From Polyangiaceae bacterium (GTDB lineage: Bacteria > Myxococcota_A > Polyangia > Polyangiales > Polyangiaceae), in contig JABSRN010000008.1 in assembly GCA_013214025.1 (NCBI GenBank), forward strand, positions 62,001 through 126,000: DNA of 64,000 nt, read 5' to 3'. Under the pieces are notes generated by a model. It saw only the letters and a list, made by a program, of their open reading frames with translations, was not told the origin of the DNA and did no database searches. A program made the translations under genes and the position numbers. Within the stretch, counting starts at the first letter, position 1; every line of letters starts with the position of its first letter. Shown here piece by piece: positions 53,366-61,821 of this stretch.

Positions 53366-54346
53366 ATGACCACTCTGATTATCGGCGGGACGGGCTTCAT
53401 CGGGCGGGCTATTGCGGATGAGCTACGCGCCCGAGATCGGTCGGCGCGTGTGATGTCGCGTTCGGTCCCCGAATCGCCTCTTGGGGACGACGTGTCCCAC
53501 ACAGTAGGAGATGTGACCACGGGCGAGGGGCTCGCGGAGGCCCTGGTCGATTGCGACGGTCTTGTCTTCGTTGCCGGACGTGAGGATCTGCCATTGCTGC
53601 CTCCTGGAGATCGAGACGGCGACGCCATGTTCGAGGCAAACGTGCGAGGCACTTCCCGCACCTTGGTAGCCGCACGAGAGGCGGGGGTTCGTCAGGCGGT
53701 GGTGATTACGTCGTGTACGGCTTACGGCATGGTTGGTGACGGTGAACGGCTCGATGGCGAAGAGCCTGTAGGCGTTATCGGATTGCGCAATCCCTACGTG
53801 TTGAGTCGCGTGCAGCAGGAACTGGCGGCGCTAGAGACGGCTCGCCCCGACTTTCGCGTAACTTGTGCGGCGCCCACGGCGGTGGTGGGGGCGGGGGACG
53901 ACAAGTTTTTCGGTCCGCTCGTGCACGCCATTGCCCGGCGCGCCTTTCCGGTGGCTCCGCGAGGTGGCTTCAACTTCATTCCGGCCGGTGACGTGGCCGT
54001 TGGCGTCGCTAACCTGCTCGGCGGCGCTGGTGTTCGCCCTCGTTACCTCTTCGCGGGCGAAAACATGACCTACAAGGCGCTGATCGAGATCGTGAGCGAG
54101 CAGCTGGATCAAGCTCCACCTCGTCGAGTAATCGAGCCGGGGCTGCTACGCGCGGCCAGTCACGGTATTACGTTGATGGGCCTCGCCACCGGTCGCACCC
54201 TCGGCATGACTGCAGCCAATATCAGCGACCGCTTGAACCGGCATGTCTACTACGATCCGCGCTTGGCAGTGACTGAGCTAGATTTGCCTCAGTCGCCGGT
54301 GCGTGAAGCGATTGCCGAGGCGGTTCGTTCGATGCAACTGACGTAA
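53366..54346 (+). CDS. Extended SDR (NAD-dependent epimerase/dehydratase-like) with Arg in the active-site motif
   Basis: A 326-residue protein with the extended-SDR Rossmann start IIGGTGFIGRAI (GxxGxxG at residues 7-13) and the conserved ITSCTAYG strand. The catalytic Tyr is Y144, but the partner four residues on is R148 (PYVLSRVQQE) rather than the usual Lys. The C-terminal region resembles sterol- or sugar-modifying members. Arg might preserve the positive charge, or the protein may not be a standard oxidoreductase. It converges with the cytidylyltransferase-like gene 32 bases away. Substrate unknown. Confidence 0.8.
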   Translation: MTTLIIGGTGFIGRAIADELRARDRSARVMSRSVPESPLGDDVSHTVGDVTTGEGLAEALVDCDGLVFVAGREDLPLLPPGDRDGDAMFEANVRGTSRTLVAAREAGVRQAVVITSCTAYGMVGDGERLDGEEPVGVIGLRNPYVLSRVQQELAALETARPDFRVTCAAPTAVVGAGDDKFFGPLVHAIARRAFPVAPRGGFNFIPAGDVAVGVANLLGGAGVRPRYLFAGENMTYKALIEIVSEQLDQAPPRRVIEPGLLRAASHGITLMGLATGRTLGMTAANISDRLNRHVYYDPRLAVTELDLPQSPVREAIAEAVRSMQLT

Positions 54347-54377
54347 TGACGGCGCGACGCAGGCCGAAGTGTTCTCG

Positions 54378-55118
54378 TTAGCGGTCGACAGTGAAAGTCG
54401 TGAGATCTCGTTCGGCCTCGGCCAGAGCTTCTGGCGTGTCGACGTCTATCCAACGGGCATCGCCGACGTCGACGGTGTGAAACATGTCTCGACTCGCCAG
54501 TAACTTTACGCCTTCGGACAGGGAGCAGTCGCCGTGTTCTCGGTCTAGGGCTTGGAGCTCAGTGATCAGGCTCGGTCCGATGCGAAACACTCCTGTGTCG
54601 AGGGCGTCGTAGTTCTCAAGCTGCTTGTTGATATCGTCGATGTGTCCGTCGCGGATCTTGACCTTGGTAGCATCGTCAATATCCGAGCAGAGATCGATCT
54701 TGTAGTCGACGGCGAGCGCGCAATGTCCGTCCGCGAACTCCGGCGCTAGTAGCCGTTTCACCAACACCGGCGGGTACAAGTGGTCACTCATGGTCAGCAC
54801 GCAGTCGCGGGTGATGAACTCGGCGGCTGCGATCAGGCTCACGCCGTTCTTGTCTCGGTAGCGAGTATTTTCAACGAAGCGGATGTCGAGACCGAGGGAG
54901 CTTTGGGTCAGGCTGTCGCGGATCTGCCCGCCCTCGTAACCGACGATGATCGCCACCTCCGATATTCCGGCGGCTTTCAATGTACCCAGGACGCGGCGCA
55001 GTAGCGGAATCCCGGCCACGGGGCAGAGTGGTTTCGGAAGATGAGCGGACGACTCGCGAAGGCGCGAGCCCATGCCTGCGGCCAGTACGACAGCTTGTGT
55101 GATCGGTGTGGAGGACAT
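54378..55118 (-). CDS. Nucleotidyltransferase similar to CTP:inositol-1-phosphate cytidylyltransferase
   Basis: A 246-residue protein with the NTP-transferase signature AVVLAAGMGSRLRESSAHLPKP at the N-terminus. The middle, LTMSDHLYPPVLVKRLL, DDATKVKIRDGHIDDINKQL and YDALDTGVFRIG, closely recalls inositol-1-phosphate cytidylyltransferases, in which this domain activates inositol phosphate for phospholipid or compatible-solute synthesis. The fused CDP-alcohol phosphotransferase domain found in many archaeal versions is absent. Sugar nucleotidyltransferases remain an alternative. I start at ATG 55118; codons to 55205 are open but unlike the family and no ribosome-binding site is clear. Confidence 0.75.
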   Translation of the reverse strand: MSSTPITQAVVLAAGMGSRLRESSAHLPKPLCPVAGIPLLRRVLGTLKAAGISEVAIIVGYEGGQIRDSLTQSSLGLDIRFVENTRYRDKNGVSLIAAAEFITRDCVLTMSDHLYPPVLVKRLLAPEFADGHCALAVDYKIDLCSDIDDATKVKIRDGHIDDINKQLENYDALDTGVFRIGPSLITELQALDREHGDCSLSEGVKLLASRDMFHTVDVGDARWIDVDTPEALAEAERDLTTFTVDR

Positions 55119-55399
55119 TTGTAGCCGCGCCCTAGCAGCGGGGCCGAGCATCCGCGAGCCCAATCGCCGAACGGGCTGGGCGCGGGTCGGGACGGGTAGC
55201 CCCACGAATCTCGACGTTGCGCGTGAGCGGCGGCCCGTCAGCCAGAACCGAGCGTCTACCGTTGAGGCGCGATTTCCCTAATAGATATCAGTGTTTTACC
55301 AGCGCGAGCACCGCGGCCTCGCGCCGCTCGCCTCCAAGGGGGTTCTACGCTAGATGCGTGCTGACGGTCCGTCAGATAGCGGGGGATTGTCGGCGCGTT

Positions 55400-56605
55400 A
55401 TGGCATCAGCCCCCTCGAAACCCACAGGACCGCTCGCAGGTGTTCGGGTCCTAGATCTGACGACCATGGTGTCGGGTCCGTTGGCGACTTCGATGATGGC
55501 GGATCAGGGAGCTACGGTCATGAAGCTGGAGCCTCCCGGGCTCGGCGACATGATGCGCCACATTGGCGTCACCCGTGCGGGAACGTCGGCGATATTTCAC
55601 ACCATCAATCGGAACAAACAAAGCCTCGCGGTGAACCTCCAGAAACCCGGCGGCCGGGACACCATCCTGAAGATGGTTCCGCAATGCGACGTGTTCGTGC
55701 AGAACCTTCATCCTGGAGCCGTGGAAAAGCTCGGCCTAGACGCCGACAGCTTACTCAAGATCAACCCCGAGTTGATTTACGTCTCCATCTCCGGGTTCGG
55801 AGGCAAGGGGCCCTATGCCGATTACCCGGCCTACGACATCGTCATTCAGGCGCTCAGCGGCGTGGCGGTCTTGCAAGCGGGTCCCGAACGCGACGATCCC
55901 GAACTCGTCAACACTATCTTTTGCGATAAGATCACGGCCGTCCATGCGGCCCAAGCCATTTGCGCCGCGCTCTATGCCCGAGAGAAGGGGCGCGGGGGCC
56001 AACACATTGAGTTGTCGCTGTTCGACGCGACGATATCGTTTATTTGGCCGGATGGCATGGACCAGCTGACCTACCTAGGGGATGGCGCGAGCAAGCCTTC
56101 ATCGTACTGGGCGCTGATCGGCATCAACAAGACGCGCGATGGCTACATGACCATGTTGCCGCTCAAAGATCCGGAGTTTCAGGGACTGTGCCGTGCCCTC
56201 GGACACACCGAAATTGCTGAAGACGCTCGTTTTTCCGAGATCCGTAGCCGAGCTGACAATGCACTGGAGCTGCGCGATTTGCTGAAGCCCCTGCTGGCGC
56301 TGCAGCCCTCAGAGAGCTTCCTCGAACGCTTGCGTGCCGAAAAGGTACCCTGCGCCCGGGTGGTATCTCCGGACGAGCTTCCGGATGACCCGCAGGTTCG
56401 TGCGATCGAGCTTCTGCAGGAATTGACCACGACAAATAGCGGAAAACTCCGGACAACCCGCCCAGTTAGCCAGTTCGGTGGTACACCGGCGCAGCTTCGC
56501 AGTGCCGGCCCCGGCCTCGGCGAGCACACTCAACAGATTCTCGAGGCCATGGGTGTCTCGACTGAAGACATCAAGACCCTTCGAGCTGAGGGAGCGATCG
56601 CGTGA
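55400..56605 (+). CDS. Family III CoA transferase (CaiB/BaiF type)
   Basis: A 401-residue enzyme that moves CoA between acyl groups. The N-terminus GPLAGVRVLDLTTMVSGPLATSMMADQGATVMKLEPP and the INRNKQSLAVNLQKPGGRD block are typical; the catalytic Asp of the family (near residue 170) probably lies in YADYPAYDIVIQALSG. Family members include carnitine, bile acid and branched acyl-CoA transferases. The ATG at 55400 gives the usual N-terminus, while a frame open from 55217 adds unrelated residues. It starts a group of acyl-CoA genes that runs to 60285. Confidence 0.9.
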   Translation: MASAPSKPTGPLAGVRVLDLTTMVSGPLATSMMADQGATVMKLEPPGLGDMMRHIGVTRAGTSAIFHTINRNKQSLAVNLQKPGGRDTILKMVPQCDVFVQNLHPGAVEKLGLDADSLLKINPELIYVSISGFGGKGPYADYPAYDIVIQALSGVAVLQAGPERDDPELVNTIFCDKITAVHAAQAICAALYAREKGRGGQHIELSLFDATISFIWPDGMDQLTYLGDGASKPSSYWALIGINKTRDGYMTMLPLKDPEFQGLCRALGHTEIAEDARFSEIRSRADNALELRDLLKPLLALQPSESFLERLRAEKVPCARVVSPDELPDDPQVRAIELLQELTTTNSGKLRTTRPVSQFGGTPAQLRSAGPGLGEHTQQILEAMGVSTEDIKTLRAEGAIA

Positions 56606-56644
56606 GCGGGCGACTCGGCCGAAGACGATAAGGAAACAAGACAA

Positions 56645-57544
56645 ATGAGCGCAATTCTAGAAGGTAAAGCAGCAGTCGTTACAGGTGGTGGTCGAGGTAT
56701 TGGCAAGGGTCATTGTTTGCAGCTTGCCAAGAACGGCGCGATGGTCGTGGTCAACGATATTGACCTCGAAGAAGCTGAAAAGGTCGTTGCCGAGATCAAA
56801 GAGCTGGGGGCGAAGGCCACCGCCTGCAAAGCCGACATCACGAGCATCGAAGGAGCCGAGACCCTTGTCGCTCACTGTGTCAAAGAGTTTGGCAAGATCG
56901 ACATCATGGTGAACAACGCGGGCATCGCGAAGGACCGCACCTTCATGAAGATGACCATCGACGAGTTCGACGCGGTCATGAACGTGCACGTGCGCGGTAC
57001 CTTTTGTTGCGCGCAAGCTGCCGCCAAAAGCATGAAGGAGACTGGTACCGAAGGTGTCATCATCAACACTGCCAGTGCTGCCCAGTTCGGCAACTTCGGT
57101 CAGACCAACTATTCGGCAGCTAAGGGTGCCATCACGTCAATGACCTTCACCATGGCGATGGAGCTGTCTCGGTACGGTATTCGCGTCAACGCGGTCTCGC
57201 CGGCCGGAACGACGCGCATGAGCGATACCTTCAAGGGCGCCGATGGCAAGCTGCACAAGATGCCCTTCATCGATCCCGAGCTTAACGGCCCCATGCTGGC
57301 CTACATCTGTAGCGACGAAGGCAAGTACATCACCGGACAGGTCTTCGGCATCGGAGCCAACCGCGTCTGGCTGCTCGACCATCCGAAATACAGCGTCGGC
57401 ATGCTGAAAGACGGCGGCTGGAGTCTCGAAGACATCAAAAAGAACTTCAAGAAAGCCATCGGCAACCGTCTGGAGTCCTTGGGCATCCAGAAGGCTCCGT
57501 ACCCCTACTACGATGGCGTCAAGGCCAAGCCCAAGAAGAGCTGA
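56645..57544 (+). CDS. Short-chain dehydrogenase, MFE-2 (3-hydroxyacyl-CoA dehydrogenase)-like
   Basis: A 299-residue classical SDR. The cofactor motif is TGGGRGIGKG near 13-22, NNAG is near 90, and the active-site Ser and YSAAK lie at about 143 and 158-162. An extended C-terminal tail of about 50 residues, and resemblance of the core to the dehydrogenase of peroxisomal multifunctional enzyme type 2, suggest oxidation of 3-hydroxyacyl-CoA. The neighbours (CoA transferase, thiolase-like, acyl-CoA dehydrogenase) agree. A good rho-independent terminator follows at 57560-57592. A. ribosome-binding site AAGGAAAC precedes the ATG. Confidence 0.87.
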   Translation: MSAILEGKAAVVTGGGRGIGKGHCLQLAKNGAMVVVNDIDLEEAEKVVAEIKELGAKATACKADITSIEGAETLVAHCVKEFGKIDIMVNNAGIAKDRTFMKMTIDEFDAVMNVHVRGTFCCAQAAAKSMKETGTEGVIINTASAAQFGNFGQTNYSAAKGAITSMTFTMAMELSRYGIRVNAVSPAGTTRMSDTFKGADGKLHKMPFIDPELNGPMLAYICSDEGKYITGQVFGIGANRVWLLDHPKYSVGMLKDGGWSLEDIKKNFKKAIGNRLESLGIQKAPYPYYDGVKAKPKKS

Positions 57545-57559
57545 GCCGACCGTGGAGAC

Positions 57560-57592
57560 ACGCGCTCAAGCTTCAGGCTTGAGTCGCGTTTT
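57560..57592 (+). terminator. Rho-independent terminator after the SDR gene
   Basis: ACGCG-CTCAAGC pairs with GCTTGAG-(T)-CGCGT around TTCAG, followed by TTTTC. It has both the stable stem and the U tract, and is the clearest intrinsic terminator in the window. Confidence 0.8.
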
Positions 57593-57676
57593 CTGTTCCC
57601 CCTGTCCGAGCCTCGACGATGACTCGGTCTTGCCCTAAATAGGGCACCCCGCAAAAGAACTGCACTTGAGGAAACG

Positions 57677-59104
57677 ATGACTGGAATTACCGCATTCGGC
57701 GCTTACATCCCCCCGACCCGACTCTCACTCTCCGCTCTCGGTGGCGGGCGTCCCAAAGAAGGACCCGAGAAAGCCGTTGCTGCTTTCGATGAAGATAGCA
57801 TCACGATGGGGATGGCAGCCGCGGCGGATTGCCTGCGCGGCGGCGACCGGGCCGCTGTGGACGCGATCTATTTCGCTTCCACCACGAGTCCCTACGCGGA
57901 GAAACAAGCCGCCGGTATCGTCGCCAAGGCGTTGGGTCTCCGGCGAGATGTTGTGACCACAGACTTTGCCGGTTCGCTGCGGGCGGGCACGAACGCCTTG
58001 CGCGCCGCGAACGATGCGGTCAAGGCCGGGAGCGTCAAGAGCGTGTTGGTCGTCATGGCCGATTGTCGCTTAGCAGCACCCCGATCTCCCGCCGAGCGAA
58101 ATCTCGGTGATGCCGCAGCCGCTTTCCTCATCGGTAGCGATGGTGTCATCGCCAGGCTGGGTGCGAGCAGTGCGGTGAACGAAGAGATGTTCGACATCTG
58201 GCGCGGAGAAGACGACCAGTTTCTCAAGGAGTGGGAAGGCCGCTTCGTGGTTGACCACGGGTACAAGGCTGCCGTTGTCGAAGCCACTGGAGCCCTATTC
58301 GCTAAAGCCGACAAGAAGCCCGCAGATTTCGCCAAGGTGGCCGCCTACGCAATCGACGCGCGCAGCCATGGCGCCGCCATGAAAAAGCTCGGCTTCAATC
58401 CCGAGCAGGTCCAAAGCCCGCTCTTCGGCAAGGTCGGCAACACGGGAGCGGCAGCCGTGGGTCTGCAACTCGCCGCCGCATTGGAAAGCGCGAAATCCGG
58501 CGAGAGCCTGCTGGTCATCAGCTACGGCAACGGCGCTGATAGCCTGGTTATCGATGTTACCGGCGACACCGCCAAAGCAGCTCGTCGAGGAGTGAGCGGG
58601 CACCTCGTCCGACGCCGTGCCGTCAAGAGCTACGATGCCTACCTCGCGTCGCGCAACTTTCACGTGGGCGGCTCGGACGCCAAGGGCGGAGCGGGCCTCG
58701 CGGCGACCGTCCAGTACCGATTCCGCGACAATGACATCGGCTTTCAAGGCCACAAGTGCCAAGGCTGCGGCACGGTGCATTTCCCCAAGCAGCGCGTCTG
58801 TTACAACTGCTTCAAGAAGGACAACTTCGAGATGGTCAGCTTGAACGACCAGCGCGGCACCGTGAAGAGCTACACTTTCGATTCCTTCTTCCCGACACCG
58901 GAGAAACCCATGGTGGTGTGCATGACCGAGGTGCTCGGTGCGCGCATCTACGTTCAGGTCGCGGACATTTTGCCCGACGAAGTGAAGTTGGAGATGCCGG
59001 TGGAGTACATCTTCCGCCGTATTCACCAGGCCGGCGGTCGCCCGAACTACTACTGGAAGTGCACCCCGCTGCGAGATGCGGACGGCGCTATCCTGGCAGC
59101 CTAG
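57677..59104 (+). CDS. Fused thiolase-fold (HMG-CoA synthase-like) and OB-fold zinc-ribbon protein lacking the usual Cys
   Basis: A 475-residue protein. The first 345 residues have the HMG-CoA synthase/thiolase-like fold (GITAFGAYIPPTRLS, GDAAAAFLIGSDG, GKVGNTGAAAVGLQLAAAL). The region where family members carry the nucleophilic Cys reads TTDFAGSLRAGTNALR, with Leu at 101 and no Cys. The C-terminal domain (about 360-475) is a DUF35-type OB fold with a zinc ribbon, C-x2-C (KCQGCG) and C-x2-C (VCYNC). Such DUF35 partners occur with thiolase-like aldolases in steroid side-chain breakdown. The likely reaction is a C-C bond cleavage, which is inference. It is followed after eight bases by an acyl-CoA dehydrogenase. 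Confidence 0.85.
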   Translation: MTGITAFGAYIPPTRLSLSALGGGRPKEGPEKAVAAFDEDSITMGMAAAADCLRGGDRAAVDAIYFASTTSPYAEKQAAGIVAKALGLRRDVVTTDFAGSLRAGTNALRAANDAVKAGSVKSVLVVMADCRLAAPRSPAERNLGDAAAAFLIGSDGVIARLGASSAVNEEMFDIWRGEDDQFLKEWEGRFVVDHGYKAAVVEATGALFAKADKKPADFAKVAAYAIDARSHGAAMKKLGFNPEQVQSPLFGKVGNTGAAAVGLQLAAALESAKSGESLLVISYGNGADSLVIDVTGDTAKAARRGVSGHLVRRRAVKSYDAYLASRNFHVGGSDAKGGAGLAATVQYRFRDNDIGFQGHKCQGCGTVHFPKQRVCYNCFKKDNFEMVSLNDQRGTVKSYTFDSFFPTPEKPMVVCMTEVLGARIYVQVADILPDEVKLEMPVEYIFRRIHQAGGRPNYYWKCTPLRDADGAILAA

Positions 59105-59112
59105 GACTGTCC

Positions 59113-60285
59113 ATGGATCTCCGAGACTCCCCCGAAGAAGCGGCCTTTCGAGCCGAAGTTCGTCAATGGCTCCAGGACAACCTCCCGGAAGGATGGGGGA
59201 CTCCCGCTTTCAAGGAGCCGGAGGATCCTGAGGAGCACGTCAAGTTCCTCAAGGAGTGGCAGGGCAAGCTCGCGAGTGGCGGCTGGGCCGGCATCAACTG
59301 GCCGAAGGAGTACGGCGGCCGAGCGGTCACCGTGCTTCAGAAGATCATTTTTGAAGAAGAGTATGAGGCGGCCTACGGCCCCGACATGATCCACCTAGCT
59401 GTGGGTCTGGACCTCGTGGGGCCCGTATTGATTACGGCTGGCGAACAATGGCAGAAGGAACGCTTTGTCGGACCTTGCCTAAAAGGTGAAGAGATCTGGT
59501 GTCAGGGATTCAGTGAACCCGGCGCGGGCTCGGATCTCGCGGCTCTTCAGACACGGGGTGAGATCGACGGAGACGAGCTGGTCATCAACGGACAAAAGAT
59601 CTGGACGAGTTTCGCGCATCATGCAGATTTTTGCATTCTCGTCGTCCGCACGAATACAGAGGTGAAGAAACACAAGGGACTGACCTTCGTTATCGTCGAC
59701 ATGAAGTCCCCGGGCATCGAGATCCGCCCTCTAGTGGAGATGACGGGTCATCAGTGGTTCAACGAGGTGTTCTTCGAGAATGTGCGCGTCCCGCTCAAAA
59801 ACGTAGTCGGTGGAATCGACAAGGGCTGGGGCGTTGTCATGGAGACCCTCAACGTCGAACGCTCGTCGGCATCCCAGCACAGCAAGCTGGACGCTCAGAT
59901 CGCTCGCCTCATCAAGACGGCTAAGGCCCAAGGTATCGATAAAGATCCCTTGTTCCGCCAGGAGTTGGCGCGCACCGTGACGGATTCGATGGTGCTCAAG
60001 ATGACCGCCTACCGGAACGCCAGCGCCTTCATCAAAAGCGGCGAGTCGGGCCCCGAGGGATCCATCATCAAGCTATTTTGGGCCGACGTAGATCAGCGAT
60101 TCAAGAACCAGATTGTGAATGCGATGGGTCCTGCGGGCTTGGCGCTGGAAGGCGACCCCGCAGCGGCTGACCAGGGCTATTGGCAGCACCAGTTGCTCTG
60201 GAGCAAGGCCTCTTCGATCTATGCTGGGACCTCCGAGATCCAGCGCAACATCATCGCCACCCGCGTGCTCGGGTTGCCGCGCTAG
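59113..60285 (+). CDS. Acyl-CoA dehydrogenase
   Basis: A 390-residue flavoprotein that introduces a double bond into acyl-CoA. The N-terminal LRDSPEEAAFRAEVRQWLQDNLP and WPKEYGG blocks, the FAD signature FSEPGAGSDLAALQT near 135-149, INGQKIWTSFAHHADF and the C-terminal SSIYAGTSEIQRNIIATRVLGLPR are all present. The N-terminal pattern (LPEGWG, WAGINWPKEYGG) resembles dehydrogenases of steroid and polyketide-like acyl chains, not the short-chain type. The ATG at 59113 is chosen for the family N-terminus. Electron transfer flavoprotein is not encoded here. Confidence 0.93.
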   Translation: MDLRDSPEEAAFRAEVRQWLQDNLPEGWGTPAFKEPEDPEEHVKFLKEWQGKLASGGWAGINWPKEYGGRAVTVLQKIIFEEEYEAAYGPDMIHLAVGLDLVGPVLITAGEQWQKERFVGPCLKGEEIWCQGFSEPGAGSDLAALQTRGEIDGDELVINGQKIWTSFAHHADFCILVVRTNTEVKKHKGLTFVIVDMKSPGIEIRPLVEMTGHQWFNEVFFENVRVPLKNVVGGIDKGWGVVMETLNVERSSASQHSKLDAQIARLIKTAKAQGIDKDPLFRQELARTVTDSMVLKMTAYRNASAFIKSGESGPEGSIIKLFWADVDQRFKNQIVNAMGPAGLALEGDPAAADQGYWQHQLLWSKASSIYAGTSEIQRNIIATRVLGLPR

Positions 60286-60481
60286 GCGCACAAAGTCGCA
60301 CCGGGAATGGGGCTACAGGCCCCCGATGTGTAGTCCAGTCGCGTTTCATATTTCGTGCCCTGGGCGATATCGGGAATGCACCGAATTGGGACCCAACGCT
60401 GTTTCTCTGCGGAAAACCACCGGCCGGCGGAATGCTCAGCTTTTCTGAGACGGAATCGCCGCGTTACCGCCACTCATCGGT

Positions 60482-61573
60482 ATGGGGTCTTCGTCGCGCT
60501 TTCTCACGGGTCACCGACTCGCGGACCACCAGGTGCTGCATCACATCAGTTCGGGCGGCATGGGCGACGTCTGTGTCGCCCGAAAAATCGGTCGTCGCGG
60601 GCGCTCGAGTCTGGTCGCGCTGAAGATCCCCCATCCGCATCTGGCGAGCGATCCACGCTACGTCAGCATGTTGTTGGACGAAGCCGCCGTGACGCGACGA
60701 AGTGATCACCCCAACGTGGTGAAGACTCTCGGTTTTCGAACCGACGCCCGCCACGGTTTTCATATTGTGATGGAGCATGTGGAGGGGGTCAGCCTAGGGG
60801 CCCTGCTGAGCCACGCTCGCAAGTCGAGGCGCGAGCTGCCGGCGCCGGTCTGTCTTCGCATCCTGCGGGATGTGCTCAGTGGTTTGGCCGCTGCTCACGC
60901 GGCGACCGGCGAAGACGGCAAGCCTCTCTCGCTGGTGCACCGGGATGTGTGTCCCAGCAATATTCACGTTGGCAGCGATGGTCGAACGCGCTTGTTGGAC
61001 TTCGGCATCGCTGACGCGAAGGGGCGACGCTGCGATTCTCGGGAAGGCTTCGTACTGGGCAAGCTGAGCTATATGGCGCCGGAGCGCGTCTTCAGCAAAG
61101 GGGCGGACTCCCGCATGGACCTGTTCAGTTGTGGGGCTGTGCTTAGGGAAAGCTTCAGCGGAGAACGACTCTTCAGTGGCACTGATGTTGACCGAATTGG
61201 TGAGGAATTGGGGGCGTCCCCGCAGCGGATAGCACAGCTGAGTGGGCCTCTGCGTCCTCTGGTCGGTCTCTTGCGGATTGCCGTGTCAGTGGAGCCGGAG
61301 CATCGCTTCCAGTCCGCTGCAGAATTTATCGCGGGCATCGACGAGATCGCACCGCAGGTGGGCGGAGTGGCGACGCATCATGAGGTGGCCGACACAGTGG
61401 ACGCGATCGCGGGGGATCGGCTTCGTGCAGACTTGGCGCGCATTTCGGCATCTGTTCGTCGACTCGACACTCTGCGGCGCTCGCCCAAGAGTAGTCCCAT
61501 CGCATCCATCTGGGCGACCCCGGGCGGACGCAGGCGACCTGATGGCGGGCACTCTTATAGCAACGGCGCGTAG
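60482..61573 (+). CDS. Serine/threonine protein kinase, soluble, with Cys in the catalytic loop
   Basis: A 363-residue protein with a eukaryote-like kinase domain at about 15-290. The Gly loop is ISSGGMGDV, the ATP lysine K48, the helix C Glu near 67, the catalytic loop H-R-D-V-C-P-S-N at 153-160, and D-F-G at 173-175. The catalytic loop Lys is replaced by Cys; myxobacterial kinases often carry HRDVSPxN, so activity may be retained. APE is present (MAPERV). No membrane segment follows the kinase domain. The C-terminal 70 residues look disordered. Its substrate is unknown. It is preceded by 196 bases without a gene. Confidence 0.88.
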   Translation: MGSSSRFLTGHRLADHQVLHHISSGGMGDVCVARKIGRRGRSSLVALKIPHPHLASDPRYVSMLLDEAAVTRRSDHPNVVKTLGFRTDARHGFHIVMEHVEGVSLGALLSHARKSRRELPAPVCLRILRDVLSGLAAAHAATGEDGKPLSLVHRDVCPSNIHVGSDGRTRLLDFGIADAKGRRCDSREGFVLGKLSYMAPERVFSKGADSRMDLFSCGAVLRESFSGERLFSGTDVDRIGEELGASPQRIAQLSGPLRPLVGLLRIAVSVEPEHRFQSAAEFIAGIDEIAPQVGGVATHHEVADTVDAIAGDRLRADLARISASVRRLDTLRRSPKSSPIASIWATPGGRRRPDGGHSYSNGA

Positions 61574-61821
61574 CCATCCCGGATTGGCGGCGCTACGGGC
61601 AGCCGTTCATTGGTGACAATGCGGCCATCTAAGCGATGACAGCTGATGCCGTGGCATGGGCCCACGCGCGCCGCCGAGTTTCGGGACAGCAACCGCAAGT
61701 CATCGATTCACATTATGTTCCTCCGTGGCCGGCAGCCGTTGGCGTCTAGAGTTTGTAAATCTACCTTCGTCGATCTGAACGCCGGTCGACATCCCTGGGG
61801 GGCGGCACTGGTTTCCCGTCC

